Shown in pieces: positions 13,146 to 23,530 of a DNA stretch of 64,000 bases (the stretch's first letter is position 1; each line of letters starts with the position of its first letter). The notes below the pieces were generated by a model. It searched no databases, had not been told where the DNA came from, and saw only the letters and a list, made by a program, of their open reading frames with translations. The stretch covers positions 1 to 64,000 of the forward strand of contig JAECUM010001124.1 in NCBI GenBank assembly GCA_016617855.1. The letters run 5' to 3'. Origin of the DNA: Megalonaias nervosa. Lineage: Eukaryota; Mollusca; Bivalvia; Unionida; Unionidae. The translations under genes were made by a program, and so were the position numbers.

Positions 13146-16100
13146 TTGTTCAAATCTCATTTATAATAAAATTTATCCGTGGCTGAGAATTGTTTTCAGA
13201 TCTATGTCAATACATTTAACAAGACGTGTTAATAATGTTGAGCAGGTTCTGAAGGAAAAATGTTTACGAATCATCTTAATTTAGGATTAGTGCCACAATA
13301 AGATCATATGACTTTACTTTATTTCTCTCCGGAAACAAACGACAAGCAATCAGATAGTGAAATTCATTAGTTATGTTATCGTATCACTCGATGCCTCCTC
13401 TATATTATCACTTCGTGTGTTCCAAGCGTGTTGACTTTGTTTGGAGTTTGTGATTGCTAGTTCGAAATTTTAGGAACGGCGACTAAACATTTCCTTCTAA
13501 AGATATCCAATAAATGTCAAAGATCCCTTCTAATTCGAGTAATTGATAAGACATACATTTCGATGTAGCTGTAAATTTGCACTCCATTCTTGAACGAATA
13601 CATTACGTAAAGATCGTGCAACGTTTGATTTTATAGTCTGAGAGACACAAACTGATTGTTGATAGAGCATATCTTTAATCCAACCGAAATCAAATTGTTT
13701 ATGCAATCAATTAATCAATGACTCTGGAAAATATATCACTCAGCATCATACTGAACAATTTGGGGGAGATTGTGGAGTCTTTTCCGTTTATCATTGAGAT
13801 CCAAAATCTAATAATGTGACAATTACTATAAAAGTCAATTGATTTCCTTACAACCGAAAATAACTGGTGTGCTCTTTTTGAGTTTTGTTATAAATCCTTA
13901 AATTTTATCATGAACATTTTAAAAATCTTACTATTTTCCAACCCCCTCAAATTCACATGCGTACAGTGAAAAAGGCAAACTTGTGTGATCAAGCATTTGT
14001 AATTGTAAAACGATTGGAACGTGCAGAGTTCCCATTCGTCTGTGTAGAAGATGCATTTGCTCGTTTCGTTTCTTCGAGATCGTGTATTATAGCCTTTACA
14101 AATCGTCGATATTAAGAGCAAATAACACCGAGGTATATAAATTCCTCACAAATACAAACGGTGTATTCAGCCAGGTGAAATTCAAACTGAGTAGATTTTC
14201 GTTATGTAATGGACATAAATTTTGTCAAATTAACATAACGTTTAAAAATTGTAAAATGTATTTGTGCAAATAGATATTTTTGCACACATAGGCATCATTT
14301 GTCCCAGTATCCAATTACAATGGGTAAGCTTCGGTCAGTTTCAAATACATATTGCATTTTGTAGTTCAAACAAAACATTACATCGCTACAAAATGTCGTA
14401 TGACATGAAAGAAAACTGTCTAATTCTAAAATTTCTACTGGTATTTAATTATTTTCTAAAATCTTTGTTAGCTCTATAATCAAGAAGCCTACGTGTATTA
14501 AGTAATTGCTTAAGCAAGTAGGCTTGTTCTTGCTTGATACTGGCTGAAGTGTCCATCTTATTCTTCTTGAGTTAATAAGATGTACTCAAATTGCATGTAC
14601 CGAAAGTTTCAAGATTGTTGTTTGGGTGTTTTGTGCAAATCATTAAAGTCATGCTTCAATGGTTCTAGAAATGAACAATGAGTTGAATTATTTCGTGTTT
14701 TGCTGTGCAAAGTTTATTCTTCGTAATGAATCAGGTTTCAATATTTAAGTTCTTTGATGTCTAAAATTATTTTTAGTTTTCCTGAGAAATGCAATGAACA
14801 AGCGTAGTTTATGTCTGTTACATTGTTTTCCAATTGCGGTGGAGCCTAAATCACTGGGATTTAACAATGCTCCAGATTGATTCTTGTGTAGGAAACTATT
14901 ATTTCGGTGGAAAGTGCGGAGACTTAGTTTCGTTAAAGTATAGCCTAGGATCAGGCGAGCTCCCTATCCAAAGTTGTTTCTCGTGCAGATTACTCTAAGA
15001 TCAATATGCCTAACCTTTGTAATTGGTGACTTTATGTCCTTACCACTTACAGACTGACTAAACAATTTTCTATTTTAGTTGTCGCTGCCATAGGCATATT
15101 TGATAACGATGGCCATCATTTGACCCAATATTGAAAACGTTTTATACCAGAACACACTCTAAGTGGTTTTAGAGAAGAATTCGTTAACATTGTTTGTCAC
15201 GGTGACTACAATTTATGGCAGATCGGCATCCCCACAAATTTCGACAAACCTTCATGCCAGGATTTTATACAATTTTCAAATTCTGTTAAGATTATATTTT
15301 GTTTGTTTTGAATAATATAACGGTTTGTTTATTGCTATCAACAGCTGACATATTTCAGGTCTGATCGGCCTCCGTTTTGAACAAATTTGAAAAAGCGTCA
15401 TGCGGTGATGCTTCTAGTGAAATGTCTTGACAGTTAATCGATGGAGTTTTCAGACAAGTGTTGAAAATTGCAACCGTTAATGAAATGGGGACGACTGACA
15501 AAAAGAATTATAACTTAAACAAACAGGATGTTACAAGTAGGTAAAGATATAAGCTTAAAATAAAGCTGTAAAGTATTTTACCCATTTAAATCACACACTT
15601 TGTAATAAGGAATAGTGAGCACTTCATGACCATTACATAGCTTTACACTGGAAGGCAGAACTTTGGCTGTTTCAGCTTTATAGATTTGAGCAAACATTTT
15701 TAACTCAGTTTACAAACTTGCGGCCACGAGATCATGTATGATTCATTCATTTGAATCTACATACCTCAATACTTATAGCTGGTCCCTAATTTTAACGGGA
15801 ACCCTCCTTTCCTTTCCCTTTTTTCTTAATTTTGAAAATTAATGTCATTCTCTGAATTTCATGTTTTCTTCTTTCGAGCATATAATAAACTAAAACATTG
15901 CAAAGGTCTTGATAAGAAGCGTATTAGCATGTTTCAAGCAAACACGATGACTAGAGGACATAAGTAGTATATGGGGTTACCGTAGCGTCAATGGGAATTA
16001 GCATTACAGACCCCCCCCCCCTCCCCGGGCCTGTATAGCGTCAAGAAATAAAATCTCACCCTGGGCCTGTATAGCGTCAATGGAAAATTGGGTAGAGGGA

Positions 16101-16195
16101 CTAGCACACCCTGGGCCTGTATAGCGTCAATGGAAATTTTGTAGAGCGGCGACTAGTATACTGTGGGTTTGTATAGCGATAAGCGACAGGTGGCA

Positions 16196-16245
16196 TGACG
16201 TCACACTGGTAACAATGTAGCAAAAAGAGAAGTACTGTGACGTCA
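16196..16245. promoter_or_regulatory. Paired CRE-like palindromes in the TIR
   Basis: Two perfect TGACGTCA sites lie 34 bp apart, and both are conserved in the opposite TIR. TGACGTCA is the CREB/ATF site of animals. A third perfect copy at 16845-16852 lies 7 bp before the TATA element of the 16918 gene, which supports a promoter role. Confidence 0.6.
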
Positions 16246-16379
16246 GGCTACCTGAGAGAGGGCTATAGACAAACACGAATCAAGAGCGTTCGTGTTTTTT
16301 AGTAGAGGAAGGGTTTTATATATATTCGTTTAGGGTGGAGACCAAATGAAAATTAAGATCTTTTCGAGGCATTGGAAGT

Positions 16380-16395
16380 GGCCCTGAAAAGGGCC
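16380..16395 (-). terminator. Histone-type 3' stem-loop SL1
   Basis: On the minus strand it reads GGCCCTTTTCAGGGCC: a 6-bp stem and TTTC loop, which fits the metazoan histone consensus GGYYYTTTTCARRRCC. It starts 32 nt after the stop of the 84-residue gene. A purine block CGAAAAGA follows at 16358-16366, where a U7-binding element would be. An A-rich 5' flank is also present. Confidence 0.7.
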
Positions 16396-16427
16396 GTTGT
16401 TTGTTATGTGATGTTAACACTATTCCG

Positions 16428-16682
16428 TTAACATACAGGACATCGCATAGGTCTTCTTTTCTTCCTCAAATTTCTCAAAGTTTGTCTTAAACTGTGTCTC
16501 ACTTCTGGTCCGTAGATGAGAGTCCGCTTAAGACAGCCTTGTCTTTCCACATAACATCTTCTTTTCCAAAGAGTGGCACCGGTGATCCGGATGACAGTCC
16601 ATTTTGTTTTCACATACATGGGTAAGTCTGTACGGAACAGCATTGAGGATACCAAAGTAGAGGATTCTACGTCGATCAACAT
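16428..16682 (-). CDS. Small basic protein of unknown function, left outer gene
   Basis: 84 residues from an ATG at 16682. The sequence is rich in Arg and Lys (net basic) with a C-terminal RRPMRCPVC that could bind metal, but there is no recognised domain. A TATA element (TATAAATA on the minus strand, 16729-16736) lies 47 nt upstream. The gene ends just inside the left TIR and is followed by stem-loop SL1. It is transcribed outward and diverges from the 16918 gene across about 235 bp. By position it may be an early or host-interaction gene; that is inference only. Confidence 0.6.
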   Translation of the reverse strand: MLIDVESSTLVSSMLFRTDLPMYVKTKWTVIRITGATLWKRRCYVERQGCLKRTLIYGPEVRHSLRQTLRNLRKKRRPMRCPVC

Positions 16683-16844
16683 CTTCTCTGTGACGAGAAC
16701 AGGTGAAGGGAATGAAGTGAACCGCGTTTATTTATAGTGGAAGACCGGATCGAAACGGATTGAAAGGGTTCACCAATCCCAACACGCGTTACAAAATTCA
16801 GTCACTTCGCGGAGTCTGTCTTCCAATCCGAAGAGAGCTACCTG

Positions 16845-16866
16845 TGACGTCACATTTCCTATATAG
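16845..16866 (+). promoter_or_regulatory. CRE and TATA promoter of the 16918 gene
   Basis: TGACGTCA (16845-16852) followed by TATATAG (16860-16866), 52 nt before the ATG at 16918. Confidence 0.6.
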
Positions 16867-16917
16867 GCACACTAGCGTCTGTGCGCAGTGAATCGATGCG
16901 GTAGTGTTTTGTGAAAC

Positions 16918-17552
16918 ATGACGGAACCTAAGAAGACAATGAATTGGGGTGCACCGGCTGTGGAGACGAGAAGTAATGGTACAGCAGCAGCTACCAAAGT
17001 GAACACAGTGCTACTTCCCGAAGAGGTTGATTTCAACTGGGATTTAGTAGATTTTTATCTTCTTCCCAAGAATTTGTTCCGGTACCAGTACCTTCGCCAC
17101 TTTCTCCTTCTTTACCACGTGTCGACGATTTTAAACAAAGACAGAAAGAAGAATTGGAGAAATTTTTACAGCAGCAGAAAGAAGCAGAGCAAGCATTTCT
17201 TCTTGAACAGCAACAGCGAGAAGAAGAAGAGGCAAGAAGGAAACGACAGGAAGAAGAAGCAGTAGAGAAGAAACAAAGTCTAGAAGAGAAGGAGAACAGC
17301 GAAAGTCAAACGGTCACGGTACTCTTGGACATTTTGGCCGAGTTAAGAAGTCTGAAACAAATGTATCAGACTTCTTTATTACGACCCAAGAGAAAAAGAC
17401 CTTCCCGAGCCAAACAACCTAACCCTGTGACTACACCAGAGATACCACCCCTAGTGATATCTACTAAATCATTGACAGGAGCAAGTCCACAAGTAGGCCT
17501 TGGCCGTGGCAAAGGCTTAAGACAGTTAAAGCGAATTGATTCTCGTTCCTGA
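16918..17552 (+). pseudogene. Charged coiled-coil protein, left outer gene, frameshifted
   Basis: The frame from the ATG at 16918 is convincing for about 45 residues and then becomes implausible. A second frame, open from 17031, supplies a Pro-rich linker, a strongly predicted coiled coil rich in Gln and Glu (about 17150-17300), a Leu-rich heptad segment and a basic tail ending at 17552. The switch lies in the T run near 17051-17056 and is best explained by one lost base. No canonical slippery heptamer is in the correct phase. I recognise no family. Stem-loop SL2 follows 32 nt after the stop. Confidence 0.6.
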
Positions 17553-17584
17553 GTTTGTTCTAAGGAAAAAAACAAACACTCAAC

Positions 17585-17600
17585 AGTCCTTTTCAGGGCT
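17585..17600 (+). terminator. Histone-type 3' stem-loop SL2
   Basis: AGTCCTTTTCAGGGCT: a 6-bp stem (one G-T pair) with TTTC loop. It is immediately followed by ACCCA, the classical histone cleavage context, and by CTCGAAAAGAG at 17611-17621 as a possible U7 site. The gene's stop codon lies 32 nt upstream. Confidence 0.75.
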
Positions 17601-17653
17601 ACCCAATACTCTCGAAAAGAGTGACTATTCATTTTGCCAAAATCAATTAAAAC

Positions 17654-18310
17654 TCAAAATCCCTTCTTTAACCCTATGATGTACGTGTTGTGAGTGTATG
17701 AGTGTAGGTCCTTATTATTTCTAAATAATGAAAACCAAGAGACACTTACGTTTTTTTCAGTTTGGTCTATTCTGTTACAATTTTTTTTACAATTCAATAT
17801 CACAACATAACACAACACAACACTTTTAAAAAAGTTCATAGATTTCTTCTGTGTCTTTTTTCTTTCACTCTCTCTGTTTTTCAATTTCTTCACTTTTACA
17901 CTTTTTTCCTCTTCTTCTTCTTCTTCTTCCTCACATTTTTCTCGTCTTCTTTTCTTTTCTGTCTTCTCTTTCTGAACGTGTCGGGGTTCTTCTTTTGTCG
18001 AGGTCACCTCTGTTTCTTCTTCCTCCTTCTCCTGCTCCTGTTGTTTCTTAGGGCACTCTGAAGACCAATGTCCTTTCTCTTGACAATGATAACAGGTATC
18101 TTGACTTTTGTTTCTTTTGACACTGGCCTTGCTTCTTTGACGGTCTGGACATTCTGTAGCCCAATGCCCTTTCTTTTGACAGATATAGCAAGTATCTTGA
18201 CTTTTATCTCGAAAGGAAGGAGAGTAGTCCGTCGGCTTGTCTGAAGAAAACTTTCTTATCACACCTCGCAATGCTCTAATCAGAAGTTCGATCTGTGTGG
18301 GTTCTTCCAT
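17654..18310 (-). CDS. Zinc-knuckle (CCHC x2) protein with acidic/basic tail
   Basis: 218 residues from the ATG at 18310. Two CX2CX4HX4C knuckles lie at about residues 41-54 (CYICQKKGHWATEC) and 73-86 (CYHCQEKGHWSSEC), as in retroviral nucleocapsid proteins, so single-stranded nucleic acid binding is likely. A long Glu/Lys-rich segment follows (about residues 90-165) and then a hydrophobic stretch. Its start faces the polymerase start across a 134-bp divergent promoter. Such knuckles are not part of the Polinton core, so this gene was probably acquired. A decayed homologue lies outside the element at 39960-40145. No canonical stem-loop follows it. Confidence 0.7.
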   Translation of the reverse strand: MEEPTQIELLIRALRGVIRKFSSDKPTDYSPSFRDKSQDTCYICQKKGHWATECPDRQRSKASVKRNKSQDTCYHCQEKGHWSSECPKKQQEQEKEEEETEVTSTKEEPRHVQKEKTEKKRRREKCEEEEEEEEEKSVKVKKLKNRESERKKTQKKSMNFFKSVVLCYVVILNCKKNCNRIDQTEKNVSVSWFSLFRNNKDLHSYTHNTYIIGLKKGF

Positions 18311-18444
18311 TGTGCTGGTCGGCTTGAGAGCGAAATGAATACTGAGAGGGGAGTCACTAGCCCTTTATATATGCCCTGGTCTGACATAGATATATAGGGG
18401 TTCATGGTGTTTCACAGGTAGTCATTTGACTTTTTGCCGTCAAG
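18311..18444. promoter_or_regulatory. Divergent promoter between zinc-knuckle gene and PolB
   Basis: There are two TATA elements: TATATAAA on the minus strand (18364-18371) for the zinc-knuckle gene and TATATAGG on the plus strand (18391-18398) for the polymerase, each about 45-55 nt from its start codon. Confidence 0.6.
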
Positions 18445-21400
18445 ATGAAACGATCGCATCATTTCGAAAAGAAAGAAGAAGAAAGTAAGAGGCAGAAACG
18501 TGATTTATCGCCTCGCACAGTAGCTGAAGTCTTGGCACAAATTCATGCCAGCGATTTTGAAGATGAGATGAGTGAACCAGAATCGAAGCCTAAAGAGTCT
18601 ACACCAAATCAAAGTCCATTACCATCAGTAAACCCTGAAAAGTACTACCATATTCGGGAGACGGACAAACGCTCTTCCAGAAAATTTAGAACCACGGCCT
18701 ACACGTACGCAGTGAAGTTTAAAGATTTCAAGTCTGACGTACCCTTGGAAAAAGCAGAAGGGTTCATCACCGATGTGTGGGATTCTTTGTTAACCACACT
18801 AAAACGGCAATGTCAAGCCAAAGAAGACGATCGCTTGAGACTTTCTATTCATCACGACAATTTGAAGTCTCCCGTTTGGATCGAGTTTAGCAGTCCAACA
18901 GAATTGACACCTTCCAAAATCATGGACAAGATTCAACACGTACAACAATCCAACGACAAATTTCACATCACGGACGGAAAAGCGACACTGTACATGACCC
19001 ACGTGTCTCTTCCCCAAGGGACAGGTAAAAAAAAGTTGATGTTGGTAGACAACTTGCGTAACCTCAAGCGTAGTCTCGTCCAAATTAACAATCCAAAAGA
19101 CAAGATGTGTTTAGCCCGTGCCATCGTGGTGGGACAAACGTATGCCGACAAGAACGATACGGTAGAATGGAAAAGAGCCTGGAAAACTATTCAACAATCG
19201 GACCGAGCCAAACAACGAAAAGAAGCAGAACTCCTGTTACAGCAAGCGGGGTTAGCTAAAGACACACCCTGTGGCATTCCTGAAATGCAAAAGTTGCAAG
19301 ACGTCTTGGCTCCACGTTACACCTTGAAAGTTCACCCTCAAGAAGTGCGCGGACCTCTGTTGTTTCGAGGTAAAGATTTTAAAGACGGAAAATACATTCA
19401 CGTCTATCATCACGACGAACATTTTGATGCCATTACCAGTATCACTGCATTCCTGGGATACAGTTATTACTGTGAGAAATGTGACTATGGCTATAACAAT
19501 CGAGAGCAACATAAGCATTGCGGATCGAAATGCTCAGGATGTTTAGCTTCTACACCCTGTCTGGACGAAGGACAAGAACGAGTGCATTGCTCTGCTTGTC
19601 AGCGCACGTTTGTCAGTCCTGCCTGTTACCAACAACACCTAAAGACGCAAGGTTCACAGCAGAAATGTGCTTGTCAGCTCTTGAGATTGTGCCCTACTTG
19701 TGGACAAGGCATACGTACCAATAGTGTTAAGTTACACATTTGTCGAGGAAAGAAACGATGTCACATTTGTCGCCAAATCGTGGACTTGGAACACCAATGC
19801 TACATTCAAAAATACCATTCTAAACATGAAGAAGAAGAAGATAATGACCAGAAGAAGAAAGGGAATTTCATCTTTTTCGATTTCGAATGCATGCAAGAGA
19901 CTGGTATTCACATTCCTAATTTCTGCGTGGCTCACCGAGCGTGCGAGAAGTGTATCCAAGAGCCTATCTTGGCTCATTGCCCTCACTGCAGCAAGATTCC
20001 TGGAGGACGTGAAAAAATCTTTCGAGGACCGAACACACTAGCCGATTTTGCCCAATGGATCTTAGACCCTATCGACGAGACGTGGAGCCAAGAAGATATC
20101 GAACGTTATGGAGATTGTCATCGCCATGCCACGGTGATGGCTCACAATTTCTCGGGATACGATGGACAATTTCTGTTGAGATACTATACGGAACAAAGTA
20201 CCGAACGTCCGAAAGTAACTTTGAACGGAGCCAAAATCATTTCCATGCAAGTGGGACAAGTACAGTTTAAAGATTCAATGAGTTACTTGGCTATGCCTTT
20301 GAGCCGCATGCCTAAAACGTTTGGCATGACAGAAATGGCCAAAGGCTATTTTCCACACTTTTTCAATACCGAAGCCAATCAACACGCCGTTCTACCCCAT
20401 TTGCCTGAGGCTCACTACTACGACCCCGACAACATGCGTACCGAACAACGAGAAGCTTTCTACGCATGGTACCAGACTCACGCTTCGGACCCTTTTGACT
20501 TTCAAGAAGAAATGTTAAAATATTGTCGTTCCGACGTAGACATTTTACGTCGCTGCTGTGGAAAATTTCGAGAACTGTTCATGGAACACGGAGGGATCGA
20601 TCCTTTGAAAGAAGCTTGTACCATTGCCAAAGCGTGTTCCTTAGTGTATCGTCAACGATTCATGCCCGAAAACACCCTAGCTGTCATCAGTCCTCAAACG
20701 ACCAATTTTGTCAAACGTCAATACTCAGTCAAAGCCCTACGCTGGTTACATTACTTGTGTGAGAAGGAAGACAAATGGATCCAACACGCTCGCAACGGAG
20801 GAGGCGAAAAGACCATCGGAAGGTATTCGGTAGACGGCTGGGACTTAGAAAACCCTCAAATCGTGTACGAGTTTAACGGATGCTTATTTCACGGATGTCC
20901 CATCTGCTACCCTCAACGTGACACTAAAAACCAGTTTTTACAACAGACCATGGAAGACTTGTACCAGGCCACTTGTCAGCGACGCTTGAAGTTAGAAGAG
21001 CAAGGATACCAAGTAGTGGAAATGTGGGAACACGAGTACGATCAGCGATTGAAACCCGATCCCGAGTTTAAGCGCATCGTGGAAAGTTACAAGCTGGTGG
21101 ACCCTCTGAACCCGCGGAACAGTTTGTACGGAGGACGGACGAATGCCACCTGTTTGCTGTACCAAGTCGACGAAGAGAAAGGAGAAGAAATCAAATACTT
21201 GGACGTGTGTTCTCTGTATCCGTACGTGTGCAAATATTGTCACTTTCCCGCAGGGCACCCACAATTGCTGACGGAACACATCGACGTGGACAATATTCGA
21301 CAATACGAAGGATTGATCAAGTGTAAAGTCTTGCCTCCCACGAACTTGTACCATCCCGTTTTACCACATCATTGCCAAGGAAAACTGATGTTTCCCTTGT

Positions 21401-21999
21401 GTCGTACTTGTGCTGAAACGTGCAACCAAGACCACCCTTGTCAGCACACTCAGGAAGAACGAGCCTTGACGGGAACGTGGGTCAGCGTGGAATTGTTTAA
21501 AGCTCTGGACTTGGGATACCAACTGTTAGAAGTGTACGAAATTTACCACTTTCCCAAGACAGAAAAATACCACAAGGGCGACGATTCTCAAAAAGGCATT
21601 TTTGCAGACTACGTGAATGCCTTTTTGAAACTGAAACAAGAAGCTAGCGGATATCCTTCCTGGTGTCACACTCCCGAAGACCAAACAAAGTTCAAAGAGA
21701 AATACTGGAAGCAGGAAGGCATCACTTTAGACCACATCGAGAAAAACGAAGGAAGGCGATCGTTTGCCAAAGTGATGTTGAATTGTTTGTGGGGCAAAAT
21801 GGCACAACGACCGTGTTTACCCAAGACGGAGTATTTGACAGAACCTTTCCGATACTTGCAGATGATTCACGACAAAACCAAATACATGAAACACGTGGAC
21901 GTCGTTCGTGAGGACTTGCTCTTAGTCAATTACGAAGAAGAACTGGACTTTGTAGAAGCCGACGAATTTGGAAATGTCATCAATGGCCAAAATATCTAG
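18445..21999 (+). pseudogene. polB: Protein-primed DNA polymerase B, C-terminally truncated
   Basis: 1184 residues from the ATG at 18445. After an N-terminal region of unknown fold, residues about 340-455 form a Cys/His-rich zinc region. The 3'-5' exonuclease follows: Exo I FDFECMQ (about 477), Exo II HNFSGYDGQFLL (about 565) and Exo III YCRSDVDIL (about 692). Polymerase motif A is LDVCSLYP (about 919) and motif B KVMLNCLWGK (about 1108). The frame then stops at 21999 before motif C (the YxDTDS catalytic aspartates) and the thumb. The sequence past about 21980 encodes a BIR domain in another frame. A deletion has therefore removed the polymerase end, and the protein cannot polymerise. Confidence 0.93.
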
Positions 22000-22184
22000 G
22001 AGGACCTACCCCCGAAGAATTAGCCAGAGCCGGATTTATCTACTTGGGCGAAGGAGATAAAGTCAAGTGCTTCAGTTGCGGTGTCTCACTTCACGAATGG
22101 GAGAAGAAAGATTGCGCTTACCTGGAACATGCTCGATGGTCTCCAGAGTGTCACTACCTGCCTTTAGTGGGACCTCGTCATTGA
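21984..22184 (+). pseudogene. BIR-domain (IAP-like) fragment fused out of frame to PolB
   Basis: The frame starting at the Trp codon 21984 reads WPKYLGG, then PEELARAGFIYLGEGD, CFSCGVSLHEWE and EHARWSPEC, ending at a stop at 22182. This is the C-terminal two thirds of a baculovirus IAP repeat: the zinc ligands CxxC, His and Cys and the AGFxYxGxGDxVxCF core are all present. The N-terminal part of the domain and any start codon are missing. The fragment is one base out of phase with PolB. The IAP gene must have lain downstream of PolB in the parent element, and a deletion joined the two. IAP proteins block caspase-dependent apoptosis, so the parent probably had an anti-apoptotic gene. Confidence 0.8.
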
Positions 22185-22196
22185 AGTGACCCTACC

Positions 22197-22584
22197 ATGT
22201 TGTGTAAAAAGCTAGCTACGGAGTTAGGAGTCAAACGTTGGACAATCCCTAGACAAGTATTTAAACCCGATATAAAAAATAATCTTCAAAGATTACGAAA
22301 CGAATTGCAAGAGAAGATCTACAAGGACATTTGGCAGGGACTTGCCAGAGCCAAATCTCAATTAGTGACTGTAGAACATTTGTCGAGAAATTCATAAGAG
22401 GAAATTGACCAAAGTCAATAAACAAGTCCGATTTCTCTGGATCAAGGGTGCGTTCGTTCTACTATTTCGCTTTAGACCATTTACATTTGAAGATTTTATT
22501 GACATTCTTGACCGTTTCCTGGAATGGCAGTGGTCAGAAATTACTCACTACGTTCATTACTTTCGCTCTAGGAGAAGTGTTTGA
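22197..22584 (+). pseudogene. Unknown provirus protein, frameshifted
   Basis: The ATG frame (22197-22397) gives a Lys/Arg/Leu-rich 66-residue piece. From about 22375 a different frame continues sensibly (KLTKVNKQVRFLWIKG, then FTFEDFIDILDRFLEW) to a stop at 22582. One frame change near 22375-22390 therefore divides a protein of about 125 residues. No family recognised. The next gene starts 5 bp later. Confidence 0.5.
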
Positions 22585-22589
22585 CTGAC

Positions 22590-23048
22590 ATGGTTATGGA
22601 TACTTTACAAGAGAACATTCGTGCTTTGCCTGTGGAATTGAGAGAATGCATTTACCGTGAGTTCGTCAAAATACAAGTGAAACGAAAAGAATCATTGCAT
22701 CCGTTACGTCACCGATGTTGGAACCACTGGTACCTAAATGCTATAAGAGGATTGATTCTGATGAAAGTGTTCCAGTGGTCAGACATTGATCAACTACTCG
22801 TGAGCAAGAAGGATTGTGTTGTTGATAGTGATTATTTTTACTACCAGGTACACTTAGTGCATCGAATTCCAGAAGAAGAGTTAGAGGGTTACCAAAATCT
22901 TGTACACAATGTAAACTTAGTTGAAGAGGAAACTTCTGAACGACGTGTGATGTGCAAGTTAGTGACTAAATATTTTGAATACGTTGACGGAATACGACCA
23001 CTTCTGTGCAAAAAGTACACTTATAGCTGCCAAAAAAAGAGGGTATAA
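22590..23048 (+). CDS. Unknown provirus protein (152 aa)
   Basis: ATG at 22590 (MVMDTLQ); an upstream TTG in frame is not needed. It begins with a helix-rich LPVELRECIYREFVKIQ stretch reminiscent of F-box-like helices, but too weakly to name. The rest mixes aromatic and charged residues with several Cys. The frame is intact. The start of a small downstream gene follows 12 bp after the stop. Confidence 0.6.
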   Translation: MVMDTLQENIRALPVELRECIYREFVKIQVKRKESLHPLRHRCWNHWYLNAIRGLILMKVFQWSDIDQLLVSKKDCVVDSDYFYYQVHLVHRIPEEELEGYQNLVHNVNLVEEETSERRVMCKLVTKYFEYVDGIRPLLCKKYTYSCQKKRV

Positions 23049-23060
23049 AAACGTTCTACC

Positions 23061-23288
23061 ATGCCACGACCTTTATCATTCGTGATACAACAGATTCCGT
23101 GGAAGGAAATCAATGACAGTATTCAAACGGTGGAGGATTACCATCGCCTATTACGAGAACTGTCTCCATTGAATTGGGGTCGACGTGTAGTGTGTGTCTT
23201 AGTGACTTGCTTTCTGGGATTTCGTTTACCAGCTGATTCTTTGTGGACTCTTTACGAACAGTACCTATTACTCCAAAACAAAACATGA
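23061..23288 (+). CDS. Unknown small protein (75 aa)
   Basis: ATG at 23061. A TATAAAAA at 23043-23050 lies only about 10 bp upstream, so either the leader is almost absent or this box serves the next gene at 23285. It contains a hydrophobic stretch VVCVLVTCFLGF (about residues 43-54). The stop overlaps the next gene's ATG in an ATGA arrangement. No family recognised. Confidence 0.5.
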   Translation: MPRPLSFVIQQIPWKEINDSIQTVEDYHRLLRELSPLNWGRRVVCVLVTCFLGFRLPADSLWTLYEQYLLLQNKT

Positions 23289-23530
23289 AAGTGATCCCTT
23301 TAAATGTCCACGAGAGACTCATTCTGCTCAAAGCTTTGCGCTTTCATTTGGATACTTCTCAACCTCTACGGGAAAACAAGATTCGTCAACTTTTAGGCAC
23401 TGAAGATGTGTACGACGACGTGTGTGTAGCTTGTGACTTACACCCTCACTGGACAGATGTACGTGACTGGAAAAGTTTGGGGTTTGAGGCTTGGGCTAAA
23501 GAAGTGGCACACTATGCCCAAGATTTGTAA
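23285..23530 (+). CDS. Unknown small protein (81 aa)
   Basis: ATG at 23285 overlaps the upstream stop by 4 bp. It is a helical, Leu-rich protein with a CVACDLHPHW motif. Its last codons overlap the start of the membrane protein gene at 23514. The tight overlaps suggest one multi-gene transcript from about 23043. No family recognised. Confidence 0.5.
   Translation: MKVIPLNVHERLILLKALRFHLDTSQPLRENKIRQLLGTEDVYDDVCVACDLHPHWTDVRDWKSLGFEAWAKEVAHYAQDL

Larger units (their letters stand above)
11500..15962. other. Gene-free interval with microsatellites
   Basis: Only short frames without recognisable motifs are present. Simple repeats: (ATGT)n at 12252-12308, (TA)n at 12502-12555 and (TA)n at 13077-13141. 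From 13.2 to 15.96 kb I see nothing but AT-rich sequence up to the provirus end. Confidence 0.6.
15963..16395. repeat. Left terminal inverted repeat of the provirus
   Basis: It matches the reverse complement of 35936-36362 with small indels. It contains four imperfect direct repeats around TGTATAGCGTCAATGGAAA, a C-rich block at 16011-16026, two CRE palindromes TGACGTCA (16196-16203, 16238-16245) and, at its inner edge, a histone-type stem-loop on the minus strand. Confidence 0.95.

Noticed and set aside
17046..17060. Programmed -1 frameshift in the left coiled-coil gene
   Set aside because: No canonical X XXY YYZ heptamer in the correct phase and no obvious downstream pseudoknot; a lost base is simpler.
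17600..17625. Histone-type loop on the minus strand for the zinc-knuckle gene
   Set aside because: The hairpin around ACTCTTTTCGAGAGT has a 5-nt loop and lacks the canonical flanks. It is the reverse of the purine block after SL2.
17762..18061. Plus-strand Phe/Leu-rich frame
   Set aside because: Antisense to the Lys/Glu-rich tail of the zinc-knuckle gene.
18799..20259. Several minus-strand frames inside PolB
   Set aside because: They are antisense shadows of a strongly conserved polymerase.
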